Shown: piece by piece, positions 1-8,875 of the stretch
How the letters are laid out: every line of letters begins with the position of its first letter
Position numbering within the stretch: the stretch's first letter is position 1
Origin: an uncultured Clostridia bacterium
GTDB taxonomy: Bacteria; Bacillota; Clostridia; TANB77; CAG-508
DNA length: 32,669 nucleotides
Direction: 5' to 3'
NCBI GenBank assembly: GCA_948745425.1
Contig: CAPZDM010000013.1
Location: 1 to 32,669 of the forward strand
Program-made: the position numbers and the translations under genes
The notes under the pieces: generated by a model
Told to the model about the DNA's origin: nothing
The model's input: the letters and a program-made list of their open reading frames with translations, nothing else
Databases searched by the model: none

Positions 1-17
1 GATAGGTCTTCGGAGGA

Positions 18-455
18 ATGACATATAAAAAGGATATAGGTTTTTCAAATATAAGAATTCCAAATGAGAGTGCAGAGCTATTGTATACATATTCAAGATT
101 TAAAACTTTTCCAGAAGAGGTTTTTGTTCATGAATTTTTACATAATTTAGAGAGAATAGAAAACGAATGTAAAAACAATATACCAGAATTACATTCTTAC
201 GAAAAATATGGTTATGTTGAAAGTGAAACAGAAGGTTTAAAAAAATGGTATATTGATTACATGAATTGTAGAATAAATAATAAGTTAGGACTAAGTAAAG
301 AAGTATATTCAATGAAACCTGTACATGATAGTTGCTTTAAAACATCAATAGATTTAACACAAGAGAAATTTTATGAACCAGAAAATTTAGGAGAACATAT
401 AAAAGCATTAATTGAAAAGATAAAAGGATATTTTATAGAAGAAAAGAATATATAG
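18..455 (+). CDS. Putative zinc-metalloprotease-like protein, C-terminal part
   Basis: I do not recognise a named family. The 145 residues include VHEFLH at about residues 37-42, an HExxH zinc-binding and catalytic motif, so a metallopeptidase fold is plausible. There is no signal peptide and the N-terminus looks internal. Although the ATG is preceded by GGAGGA, it touches that sequence with no spacer, which is poor for initiation. In the same frame a TAG lies at 3-5, leaving only Val-Phe-Gly-Gly before the Met. If the C at 11 is skipped, the preceding codons read Ile-Gly-Leu-Gly-Gly-Met, which joins smoothly to the rest. The codon in that upstream frame at 11-13 is CGG, as at the smpB and pflA frameshifts. 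I therefore think this is the downstream half of a longer frameshifted gene whose start lies outside the window; the alternative is a decayed gene. Function is inferred from one motif only. Confidence 0.55.
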   Translation: MTYKKDIGFSNIRIPNESAELLYTYSRFKTFPEEVFVHEFLHNLERIENECKNNIPELHSYEKYGYVESETEGLKKWYIDYMNCRINNKLGLSKEVYSMKPVHDSCFKTSIDLTQEKFYEPENLGEHIKALIEKIKGYFIEEKNI

Positions 456-466
456 AAATGATAAAA

Positions 467-489
467 GGGCACATGCAATGTGCCCCTAC
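467..489. repeat. GTAGGGG-family hairpin repeat, inverted orientation
   Basis: A 23-base palindromic element lies between the first gene and queA. GGGCACAT and ATGTGCCC form the stem, and CTAC follows as the reverse complement of the family's GTAGGGG end. It is the reverse of the copies at 6946 and 15534. There is no T-run, so it is not a standard terminator. Confidence 0.8.
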
Positions 490-529
490 AGTATAAAAAT
501 CAATTTTGAAACTCAAGAAAGGAATAACA

Positions 530-1552
530 ATGAAAGTATCAGAATTTAATTATAATTTACCAGAAGAATTAATAGCACAAACACCAATAGAAAATAGAGA
601 TGAATCTAAATTAATGGTTCTAGATAGAAAAAAAGAAACTATAGAGCATAAAATTTTCAGAGATATATTGGATTATTTACAACCAGGAGATTGTTTAGTA
701 AGAAACAATACAAAAGTAATACCAGCTCGTTTATATGGTAAAAAAGAAACAGGAGCTAATATTGAATTTTTGCTTTTACACAGAATAGAAGAAGATATTT
801 GGGAAGTAATGGTAAGACCAGGAAGAAAATTACCAGTAGGAACGAAAGTAACTTTTGGTGATGGATTACTAGAAGCAGAGATTTTAGAATTACTTAATGA
901 TGGAAATAGAAAAGTTAAATTTTCATATAATGGAATATTTAATGAAATACTAGATAAAATAGGTTTAATGCCATTGCCACCATATATAAAAGAAAAATTA
1001 GAAGACAAAAAAAGGTATCAAACTGTTTATGCAAAATATGAAGGTTCAGCAGCAGCACCAACAGCAGGATTACACTTTACAGAAGAACTATTAAAGAAAA
1101 TACAAGATAAGGGGATAGAAATTGCAAATGTTACATTACATGTTGGAATTGGAACTTTCAGACCTGTAAAAGTAGAACAAATAGAAGACCATGATATGCA
1201 CTCAGAACATTTTTACATTAAACAAGAAGATGCAGAAGAGATTAATAAAGCTAAGAAAAATGGAAAAAGGGTTATAGCAATTGGGACAACATCATGTAGA
1301 GTTTTAGAATCAATTGCAGATGAGAAAGGATTAGTAAAGCCATATGAAGGAGACACACAAATATTTATATATCCAGGTTATAAATTTAAATGTATAGATG
1401 GATTAATAACAAACTTTCATTTACCAGAATCTACTTTAATAATGTTAGTTTCAGCACTTGCAGGAAAAGAATATATTATGAAGGCCTACGATGAAGCTGT
1501 AAAGCAAGAATATAGATTTTTTAGTTTTGGAGATGCAATGTTTATTTATTAA
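530..1552 (+). CDS. queA: S-adenosylmethionine:tRNA ribosyltransferase-isomerase
   Basis: QueA transfers and isomerises the ribosyl part of S-adenosylmethionine onto preQ1 at position 34 of GUN-anticodon tRNAs, giving epoxyqueuosine, a late step of queuosine synthesis in the cytoplasm. The product has 340 residues, the family length, and is recognisable throughout: an N-terminal LPEELIAQTP block, DCLVRNNTKVIPARLYG, a central AAPTAGLHFT motif, HVGIGTFRPV, and GTTSCRVLES with NFHLPESTL near the end. An in-frame ATG at 506 exists, but 530 is preferred because AGAAAGGA at 516-523 sits seven bases before it and the protein then starts MKVSEF as in relatives. tgt follows on the same strand after about 110 bases, so the two late queuosine enzymes are neighbours. 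Identification is firm. Confidence 0.97.
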   Translation: MKVSEFNYNLPEELIAQTPIENRDESKLMVLDRKKETIEHKIFRDILDYLQPGDCLVRNNTKVIPARLYGKKETGANIEFLLLHRIEEDIWEVMVRPGRKLPVGTKVTFGDGLLEAEILELLNDGNRKVKFSYNGIFNEILDKIGLMPLPPYIKEKLEDKKRYQTVYAKYEGSAAAPTAGLHFTEELLKKIQDKGIEIANVTLHVGIGTFRPVKVEQIEDHDMHSEHFYIKQEDAEEINKAKKNGKRVIAIGTTSCRVLESIADEKGLVKPYEGDTQIFIYPGYKFKCIDGLITNFHLPESTLIMLVSALAGKEYIMKAYDEAVKQEYRFFSFGDAMFIY

Positions 1553-1583
1553 AAAATAGAGGTTAGATTTTAGAAATAAAGAA

Positions 1584-1617
1584 TGTAGAGGTAGGCCTTG
1601 CGTTTGCCCACTCTTCG
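1584..1617. repeat. Degenerate GTAG-type hairpin repeat between queA and tgt
   Basis: The stretch begins GTAGAGGTAGGC and contains an imperfect partner GTTTGCCCACTC. It resembles the GTAGGGG hairpin family but its stem is decayed. It occupies much of the 108-base queA-tgt gap; I see no promoter there. Confidence 0.4.
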
Positions 1618-1660
1618 AAGAAATTACTTAAAAATATTGAAAAAATAGGGAGAGAATTAA

Positions 1661-2791
<1,131 letters not shown>

Positions 2792-2805
2792 AAGAGGTGA
2801 ATAGA

Positions 2806-4272
2806 ATGAGATTACATGCTGAAGATTTAAAAGAAGATAGTAAATTAAAAGTGAATAAGCCAAAGGAACATAATAATCGTACTATTATAGGTGTAACAAT
2901 AGCAATAATAATTACTTTATTTATTATTTTAGTAATAATGATGATAATACAAGATATAAAACCTATAGATGAAACTGTAAAAATATATGTTGATGGACAA
3001 CAAACTCAAATGGATACATCCATATTTTTAATAGAAGGAAATAAAGTATATTTTAGTGTAAAACGAATAGCAAGTTTTGTAGGATATGAAGCACATAGTG
3101 GAGAATATAAAATAGAAGCAGAAGATATAAATAAAGTATTTGTAGAGAATAAGCAAGAAACAGCTTCAATGTTTTTAAATTCTACTATTATTAGTAAAAT
3201 AGAACCAAATGCAAATGAAGAATACAAAAATTATACAATGTCTGAGCCAGCAAGGGATGTAAATGGAGATATATATGTTATATCTGATGGGATTGAAATT
3301 GCATGCAATATAAAAGTGCAATATGATTCTGCTAAAAAAACTATAAACATACAAACTTTACCATATGTTTTTGAATTATATGACAAAGCAGTGAAGAACC
3401 TAGGATTTATCGGAATAAGTAGTGATTTCGAAAATCAAAAAGCATTATTATATGATAGAATAGTAATACAAAATTCTGATAAAAGATATGGAGTTATAGA
3501 TTCTAGTGGCGCAGAAGTTATAGGAACAAGATATGCATATATTAAATTTGATGAATATAATAAAGAATTTACAATAACAAATGCATATGATAAGGTAGGA
3601 ATTGATTATATTGATGGAGAAACAAAAATCAATGTTAATTATGATGAAATAAAAAGTATATATAAGGACAAAGGACTATATTTAGTAAAAAGTAATGATA
3701 AATATGGAGTAATTGATAGTGACGAAAGAATTATTATACATATAGAATATGATGATATAGGTATAGATATATCTCCATATATTACACAAAGTGCTAGAAA
3801 AACAGAAGATTCAAATAATAATAAAAACAATAATGATAATAATACATCAGTAAAAAATATTGTAAAGCAATATATATTTTTTGATTCTCTTATAGCAGTT
3901 AATCAAAATAAATTATGGGGATTCTTTAATTTAAATGGAGATAAAGTATCTGATATAAAATATACAGATATAGGTTGTAAAGTAAAAGAAGTAGAAGAAA
4001 ATAAAAGAAATAACAAAGATATTAAACCAACTAAAACAACAGGAAATTTATTACTAATAAATGAATACGAATTAATTGTCGTAGAGCAAAATGAAAAATT
4101 TGGATTAATAGATAATTCTGCAAAAGAATTATTTAGACCAGAAGCAGAAGATATGTACTCTATTACAGATGCTGGAGTTAAATCATACTATATGTTATAT
4201 AAAGGTAAAATATATAACTTAGAAAATGATATATTCAAGGAATTAGGATTAACTAAAAAAACAGACACATAA
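2806..4272 (+). CDS. Membrane-anchored stalk-domain protein with WG repeats
   Basis: This 488-residue protein has a short charged cytoplasmic N-terminus, one hydrophobic helix at about residues 26-48, and an extracellular remainder. Residues about 55-185 look like the copper-amine-oxidase N-terminal-like (stalk) domain common in Clostridia: a YVDG strand, then a YFSVKRIASFVGYEA segment resembling the usual lvPvR-ia-lG signature. After that come four or five WG-type repeats (RYGVIDSSG, KYGVIDSDE, LWGFFNLNG, KFGLIDNSA), split by an Asn-rich linker near residue 345. WG repeats form beta-propeller-like surfaces; binding partners are unknown. The start at 2806 is set by AGAGGTGA at 2793-2800; a GTG at 2797 would lie inside that ribosome site. 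It sits between tgt and ychF, where many other bacteria have yajC or secD. No enzymatic residue is evident. Confidence 0.85.
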   Translation: MRLHAEDLKEDSKLKVNKPKEHNNRTIIGVTIAIIITLFIILVIMMIIQDIKPIDETVKIYVDGQQTQMDTSIFLIEGNKVYFSVKRIASFVGYEAHSGEYKIEAEDINKVFVENKQETASMFLNSTIISKIEPNANEEYKNYTMSEPARDVNGDIYVISDGIEIACNIKVQYDSAKKTINIQTLPYVFELYDKAVKNLGFIGISSDFENQKALLYDRIVIQNSDKRYGVIDSSGAEVIGTRYAYIKFDEYNKEFTITNAYDKVGIDYIDGETKINVNYDEIKSIYKDKGLYLVKSNDKYGVIDSDERIIIHIEYDDIGIDISPYITQSARKTEDSNNNKNNNDNNTSVKNIVKQYIFFDSLIAVNQNKLWGFFNLNGDKVSDIKYTDIGCKVKEVEENKRNNKDIKPTKTTGNLLLINEYELIVVEQNEKFGLIDNSAKELFRPEAEDMYSITDAGVKSYYMLYKGKIYNLENDIFKELGLTKKTDT

Positions 4273-4294
4273 TTTGAAAGGATTGATATAAGAG

Positions 4295-5386
4295 ATGAAA
4301 ATAGGAATAGTAGGACTTCCAAATGTAGGGAAAAGTACAATGTTTAATGCAATCACAAATGCAGGTGCAGAATGTGCAAATTATCCATTTTGTACTATTG
4401 AACCAAATATAGGGGTAGTTGCAGTTCCAGATGAAAGATTGGATGTCTTAACTAAAATGTATAACCCACAAAAAACAACACATGCTATAATTGAATTTGT
4501 TGATATTGCAGGATTAGTAAAAGGTGCAAGTCAGGGTGAAGGTTTAGGAAATAAATTCTTATCACATATAAGGGAAGTTGATAGTATAGTCGAAGTAGTA
4601 CGTTGTTTTGAAGATTCAAACATTGTACATGTTGAAGGAAATATTAACCCATTAAGAGATATTGAAACAATTAATTTAGAATTAATTTTAGCCGATATAG
4701 AAACAATAAATAAAAGATTAGAAAAAGCAAAAAAAATGTTAAAAGCAGATAAAAAATATCAATTTGAAATAGACACATTAGAAAAAGTAAAGAAAGTTTT
4801 AGAAGAAGGGAAATCTGCAAGAACTATAGAATTTTCTGAAGAAGAAAAGACGATTATAAATGATACATATTTATTAACAAATAAGCCAATACTATATATA
4901 GCAAATGTATCAGAAGAAATGCTAGAAAATGCAGATACTAACCAATATGTAAAACAAGTAAAAGAATATGCTAATTCAGAAAAAGCACAAGTTATACCAC
5001 TTTGCGTAAAGATAGAAGAAGAATTATCTTCATTAGAAGGACAAGATAAAAAGGAAATGCTAGAAGCCTTAGGATTAGAAGAATCAGGGCTAGATAAAGT
5101 AGTAAAAGCAAGTTATGACTTACTAGGATTAATGTCATTTTTAACAGCAGGAGAACCAGAAGTAAGAGCATGGACAATAAAAAAAGGAACAAAAGCACCA
5201 GTAGCAGCAGGAAAAATTCACTCAGATATACAAAGAGGATTCATACGAGCAGAAATAGTATCCTTTAACGACTTAGTGAGCTGTGGCTCAATAAACACAG
5301 CAAAAGAAAAAGGATTAATGCGTTCAGAAGGAAAAGACTACATTATGCAAGATGGGGATATTGTATTATTTAGATTTAATGTGTAG
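4295..5386 (+). CDS. ychF: Redox/ribosome-associated P-loop NTPase YchF (Obg-like)
   Basis: YchF is a conserved Obg-family ATPase that binds ribosomes and affects stress responses. The 363 residues match the family exactly: P-loop GLPNVGKST at 7-15, ANYPFCTIEPN switch region, DIAGLVKGASQGEGLGN (G3), the family's NVSEE in place of the GTPase NKxD motif, which is why the family prefers ATP, and a C-terminal TGS domain with FLTAGEPEVRAWTIKKGTKA and the final DIVLFRFNV. It starts 22 bases after the WG-repeat gene behind AAAGGATTG. Oddly, its TAG stop is the TAG of a GTAGGGG repeat starting at 5383, so the repeat abuts or has slightly remodelled the end of the gene. Identification is firm. Confidence 0.97.
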   Translation: MKIGIVGLPNVGKSTMFNAITNAGAECANYPFCTIEPNIGVVAVPDERLDVLTKMYNPQKTTHAIIEFVDIAGLVKGASQGEGLGNKFLSHIREVDSIVEVVRCFEDSNIVHVEGNINPLRDIETINLELILADIETINKRLEKAKKMLKADKKYQFEIDTLEKVKKVLEEGKSARTIEFSEEEKTIINDTYLLTNKPILYIANVSEEMLENADTNQYVKQVKEYANSEKAQVIPLCVKIEEELSSLEGQDKKEMLEALGLEESGLDKVVKASYDLLGLMSFLTAGEPEVRAWTIKKGTKAPVAAGKIHSDIQRGFIRAEIVSFNDLVSCGSINTAKEKGLMRSEGKDYIMQDGDIVLFRFNV

Positions 5387-5435
5387 GGGCACCGTTTGGG
5401 GGAATACCCCATAGAAACGACACCACTCTGTGCCC
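5383..5435. repeat. Long-variant GTAGGGG repeat after ychF
   Basis: This 53-base element starts GTAGGGGCACCGTTTG and ends CACCACTCTGTGCCC. Outer arms GGGGCAC and GTGCCC pair. Its middle (GGGGGAATACCCC) forms an inner hairpin. It is a near match in layout and sequence to the copy at 27501-27551 and longer than the other family members. Its first bases supply the ychF stop codon. Confidence 0.8.
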
Positions 5436-5480
5436 ATTGTTTATATTATTAATAAGATAAAAAAGAAAGGAAGAAAATTA

Positions 5481-6905
5481 ATGGAAGAAAAACAAAAGTC
5501 AGAAGGAAAATTATTAGAAGAAAAATTATTTGATGTAAGAAAATGTGGATGGGAGGAATCATCAGACGAAAAAATTAATTTAATAATGAAATTTTCAGAT
5601 GAATACATGTATTTTCTAAACAAATCAAAAATAGAAAGAGAAGTATCAAACTTTGCAAAAGAAGTATTAGACAAAAATGGATTTAAAAATATTGAGAGTT
5701 TAGAAAATGTATCTGTTGGAGATAAAATATATTATATAAATAGAGAAAAAAGTGTATATGCAGCAATTATAGGAAAATCAGGATTAGAAAATGGATTAAA
5801 CATAGTTGGTGCACATATGGATTCACCAAGATTAGATTTAAAACCAAATCCAGTATATGAAGAAGCAGGATTTGTATATTTTAATACTCAATATTATGGG
5901 GGAATAAAAAAATATCAATGGACAACTATTCCACTTGCAATACATGGAGTAATAGTAAAGACAAATGGAGAAAAAGTCACATTAAACTTAGGAGAAGATG
6001 AAAATGATCCAATATTTACAATAACAGATTTATTACCACATCTTGCAACTGAGCAAATGAAAAAAACATTAGCTACTGGAATAGAAGGAGAAGACTTAGA
6101 CTTATTAATAGGAAGTCGTCCATATAAAGATAAAACTGTATCAGAAAAAGTAAAATTAAACATATTAAAATTATTAAATGATAAATATGGAATAACAGAA
6201 AAGGACTTTTTAAGTGCAGAACTAGAACTAGTACCAGCATTTAAAGCAAGAAGTTTAGGGTTTGATAGCAGTATGGTAGCAGCATATGGTCAAGATGATA
6301 AAGTTTGTTGTTATACAGCATTAAGAGCATTAATAGATATGAAAGAAATACCAGAAAAAACGTCAGTATTAATATTATCAGATAAAGAGGAAATAGGAAG
6401 CATGGGAAATACAGGAATGGAGTCACAAGTATTTGATAATTTCATAGCAGAATTATTAACAAAATTTGGAATAAATAGACCAAATCTATTAAATAAAGTA
6501 TTCTGTACATCAAATATGTTATCAGCTGATGTAGGAACAGCATATGACCCATTATATGCTTCAGTATCAGATAGAAAAAATGTATCTTATGCAGGATATG
6601 GGGTTTCATTAAACAAATATACAGGAGGAAGAGGAAAAGGAGGCTCATCAGATGCAGGAGCTGAATTTGTTGCAAAAATAAGAAACTTGTTTGAAAGTAA
6701 TGATATACTATATCAAATAGATGAATTAGGAAAAGTAGATGCTGGAGGAGGAGGAACAATAGCTTATATTCTAGCAGACAAAGGTGTAGATGTAATAGAC
6801 TGTGGAGTAGCAGTATTATCAATGCATGCACCATATGAAGTAACAAGCAAATATGATATATACTCTGCATATGAAGCATATAAGGCATTCTTTGAACAAA
6901 TGTAA
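5481..6905 (+). CDS. M18 family aminopeptidase
   Basis: M18 peptidases are dodecameric, two-metal cytoplasmic aminopeptidases that remove N-terminal residues, often acidic ones, from peptides. The 474 residues are a typical length. Visible signatures are GAHMDSPRLDLKP (metal His and catalytic Asp), YGGIKKYQW, LSDKEEIGSMGNTGMES (catalytic Glu and metal Glu), and the closing SMHAPYEVTSKYDIYSAYEAY with the last metal His. The start at 5481 follows AGAAAGGAAG at 5463-5472; an upstream in-frame ATG at 5430 lies within repeat-flanking sequence and lacks a ribosome site. It is separated from ychF by the long repeat, so its transcriptional link to the queA-ychF group is uncertain. The exact subgroup (apeA/apeB-like) is not resolved. 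Confidence 0.95.
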   Translation: MEEKQKSEGKLLEEKLFDVRKCGWEESSDEKINLIMKFSDEYMYFLNKSKIEREVSNFAKEVLDKNGFKNIESLENVSVGDKIYYINREKSVYAAIIGKSGLENGLNIVGAHMDSPRLDLKPNPVYEEAGFVYFNTQYYGGIKKYQWTTIPLAIHGVIVKTNGEKVTLNLGEDENDPIFTITDLLPHLATEQMKKTLATGIEGEDLDLLIGSRPYKDKTVSEKVKLNILKLLNDKYGITEKDFLSAELELVPAFKARSLGFDSSMVAAYGQDDKVCCYTALRALIDMKEIPEKTSVLILSDKEEIGSMGNTGMESQVFDNFIAELLTKFGINRPNLLNKVFCTSNMLSADVGTAYDPLYASVSDRKNVSYAGYGVSLNKYTGGRGKGGSSDAGAEFVAKIRNLFESNDILYQIDELGKVDAGGGGTIAYILADKGVDVIDCGVAVLSMHAPYEVTSKYDIYSAYEAYKAFFEQM

Positions 6906-6945
6906 TAAAGAATTACCATATTGAATTTATATAAAATCTTGTATA

Positions 6946-6968
6946 GTAGGGGCACATTGCATGTGCCC
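6946..6968. repeat. GTAGGGG-family hairpin repeat
   Basis: GTAGGGGCACATTGC followed by ATGTGCCC; GGGCACAT-type arms pair through a TGC centre. It lies 40 bases after the M18 gene and shares its stem sequence with the copies at 467 (reversed) and 15534. Confidence 0.85.
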
Positions 6969-7029
6969 TTTATTAATATTATAGGAAAGTTCTATATATT
7001 TATAAATATTTACAAAATGGTAGAGTGAT

Positions 7030-7052
7030 GTAGGGGCGCCCTTTGGGCGTCC
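7030..7052. repeat. GTAGGGG-family hairpin repeat
   Basis: GTAGGGGCGCCC, a TTT loop and GGGCGTCC. The stem sequence differs from the copy 60 bases upstream but is again self-complementary. It is immediately followed by a separate terminator-like hairpin. Confidence 0.8.
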
Positions 7053-7053
7053 G

Positions 7054-7079
7054 AGTGGCGAAGCCACTTTTTATATTTT
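7054..7079 (+). terminator. Rho-independent terminator candidate
   Basis: Perfect six-base arms AGTGGC and GCCACT around a GAA loop are followed directly by a T-rich tract (TTTTTATATTTT). It would end transcription from the M18 gene before the peptide-binding protein gene. Confidence 0.7.
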
Positions 7080-7170
7080 ATTATATTTATATATTGCATA
7101 AAAATGGAAAATAATATAGAATATGTGATATAAAATAAAGGAGATAATGATTTCTAGAAAGGAATTAATT

Positions 7171-8787
7171 ATGAAGAAATACAATTTTTTAAAATATGTA
7201 TTTGTAGTATTTGTAATAGCATTAATTATATATGCCATATATTTAAACAAAAAAGGTAATGATAAAGAAACTGTAGAGGAGACAACTCAATCAAAAGAAG
7301 ATAATAATTTAACAAATATAACTACTTTAAGGGTTTCGGCAATAAACTTAGATACAATTAATCCAATAATAAGTAATAATCAAAATGTACAAGATATATC
7401 TAAATTGATATATGAACCTATGTTATCAGTTACAGAAGATTATCAAATCGAGAATTGTTTAGCAAAAGAATGGATTAATTTAAGTGATACTGCTTATGTA
7501 GTAGTTTTAAAAGAAGGAGTTAGATGGCATAAAGGAGGACAAGTTACAGCTAATGATGTAAAATTCACAATAGAACAAATTAAAGCACTTGGAACAAATT
7601 CAATCTATTATTCTAATGTAGAACATATAATAAATGTAGAAACATTAAGCACTTATACTGTTAAGATAACTATAGATAATAAGATACCTTTTTTTGAATA
7701 TAATCTAACTTTTCCAATAATGTCATCTTTGTATTATGAAAATGAACCAATTGCAACAAGTTCTAAAAATAATAATGCATCAGGAACAGGAAAATATATA
7801 ATTGGAAATATAACTCCAACAGAGATAGAATTAAAAAAGAACGATAATTGGTGGGGGCTATCAGAAGGAAAAAGTTTGTCCTTAGAAACTATTTTAGTAA
7901 AACTATATACATCAGCAGGAGAAGCATATAATGCTTTTAAACTAGGAAACTTAGATTTGATGACAACGCAAAGTTTAAATTATGAAGATTATATAGGAAC
8001 AATGGGATATCACATAGCAGAATATATAGGAAGAGAATATGATTATCTAGCACTTAATTGTTCAAGTACAATATTAAAAAATGCAGAATTAAGAAGAGCA
8101 ATAAATTATGCAATAGATAAATCAAATATAGTTACTTCAGTATATGAAAATAAATATTATGTTGCAGACTTTCCAGTAAGTACATCAAATTACTTATATA
8201 AAGTAGAAAAAGTAAGCTCTAGCTATAACACAAATAAATCTAAAGAATTATTAGAAAATGGAGGCTGGGAGCTAGTAAGTGGAATTTGGCAGAAACAGGT
8301 AGAAGGCTCAACCATAAAAGCGAGAATAAATTTAGTAGTAGATTCTGGTAATGCAAAAAGAGTAGCAGTAGCAGAAGAAATTGAAAAACAATTAGCAGAA
8401 ACAGGAATAATTGTAAATATAATAAGAGCAAATTCAACACAATATGCAAAATATTTAGAAAACAAAAATTATGATATGATTTTAACAGGTAAAGTAATAG
8501 GAATTAGTCCAGATTTAACAAGTTATATAGGAAATGGAAATTTATCACAATTTGAAGATACAGAAGTCAGTGAACTTTTAAGAGAAATTGCAGATTTATC
8601 AGATAATGCTAGTGAACTACAAAATAAATATAAACAATTAATAAGATTAATAGAAGAAGAAAGACCATATATTAGTTTATATTTTAATAGAGGTACGGTA
8701 ATATATACACAAGATTTAAAAGGAAAAGTAACACCAAATTTCTATAATATATTTTATAATATAGAAGAATGGGTAAGGCAATATTGA
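7171..8787 (+). CDS. Extracellular solute-binding protein, family 5 (peptide-binding type)
   Basis: The protein resembles the substrate-binding component of oligopeptide/dipeptide ABC importers. A hydrophobic helix (about residues 5-23) is followed by a linker and a full SBP_bac_5 domain: KLIYEPMLSV, KEGVRWHKGGQVTANDVKFTIEQI, ASGTGKYI, LRRAINYAIDKSNIV and, near the end, EERPYISLYFNRGTVIY. There is no lipobox cysteine, so it appears anchored by an uncleaved N-terminal helix rather than as a lipoprotein, which is unusual for Gram-positive importers. No permease or ATPase gene is nearby, so it is an orphan here. I chose 7171, with AGAAAGGA at 7156-7163; an ATG at 7147, three bases after AAAGGAG, would add eight residues and cannot be excluded. 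Confidence 0.9.
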   Translation: MKKYNFLKYVFVVFVIALIIYAIYLNKKGNDKETVEETTQSKEDNNLTNITTLRVSAINLDTINPIISNNQNVQDISKLIYEPMLSVTEDYQIENCLAKEWINLSDTAYVVVLKEGVRWHKGGQVTANDVKFTIEQIKALGTNSIYYSNVEHIINVETLSTYTVKITIDNKIPFFEYNLTFPIMSSLYYENEPIATSSKNNNASGTGKYIIGNITPTEIELKKNDNWWGLSEGKSLSLETILVKLYTSAGEAYNAFKLGNLDLMTTQSLNYEDYIGTMGYHIAEYIGREYDYLALNCSSTILKNAELRRAINYAIDKSNIVTSVYENKYYVADFPVSTSNYLYKVEKVSSSYNTNKSKELLENGGWELVSGIWQKQVEGSTIKARINLVVDSGNAKRVAVAEEIEKQLAETGIIVNIIRANSTQYAKYLENKNYDMILTGKVIGISPDLTSYIGNGNLSQFEDTEVSELLREIADLSDNASELQNKYKQLIRLIEEERPYISLYFNRGTVIYTQDLKGKVTPNFYNIFYNIEEWVRQY

Positions 8788-8805
8788 AATAGAACAACTA
8801 AACTA

Positions 8806-8834
8806 TTGACACTGCACAAAAAAGTAGATATAAT
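8806..8834 (+). promoter_or_regulatory. Sigma-A-type promoter of tig
   Basis: Consensus -35 TTGACA at 8806-8811 and consensus -10 TATAAT at 8829-8834 are separated by 17 bases, about 40 bases before the tig start. This is a textbook strong promoter, starting just after the preceding gene. Confidence 0.85.
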
Positions 8835-8875
8835 AATAACATTAAAATTAAAAAAGTAGAGAGGAAGATTAAAAA

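Noticed and set aside
6442..6888. Long minus-strand frames opposite the M18, clpP, ileS, tig and polC genes
   Set aside because: They are rich in Leu, Ile, His and Ser as expected from the complement of AT-rich coding sequence, lack ribosome sites and domains, and lie opposite well-identified genes.
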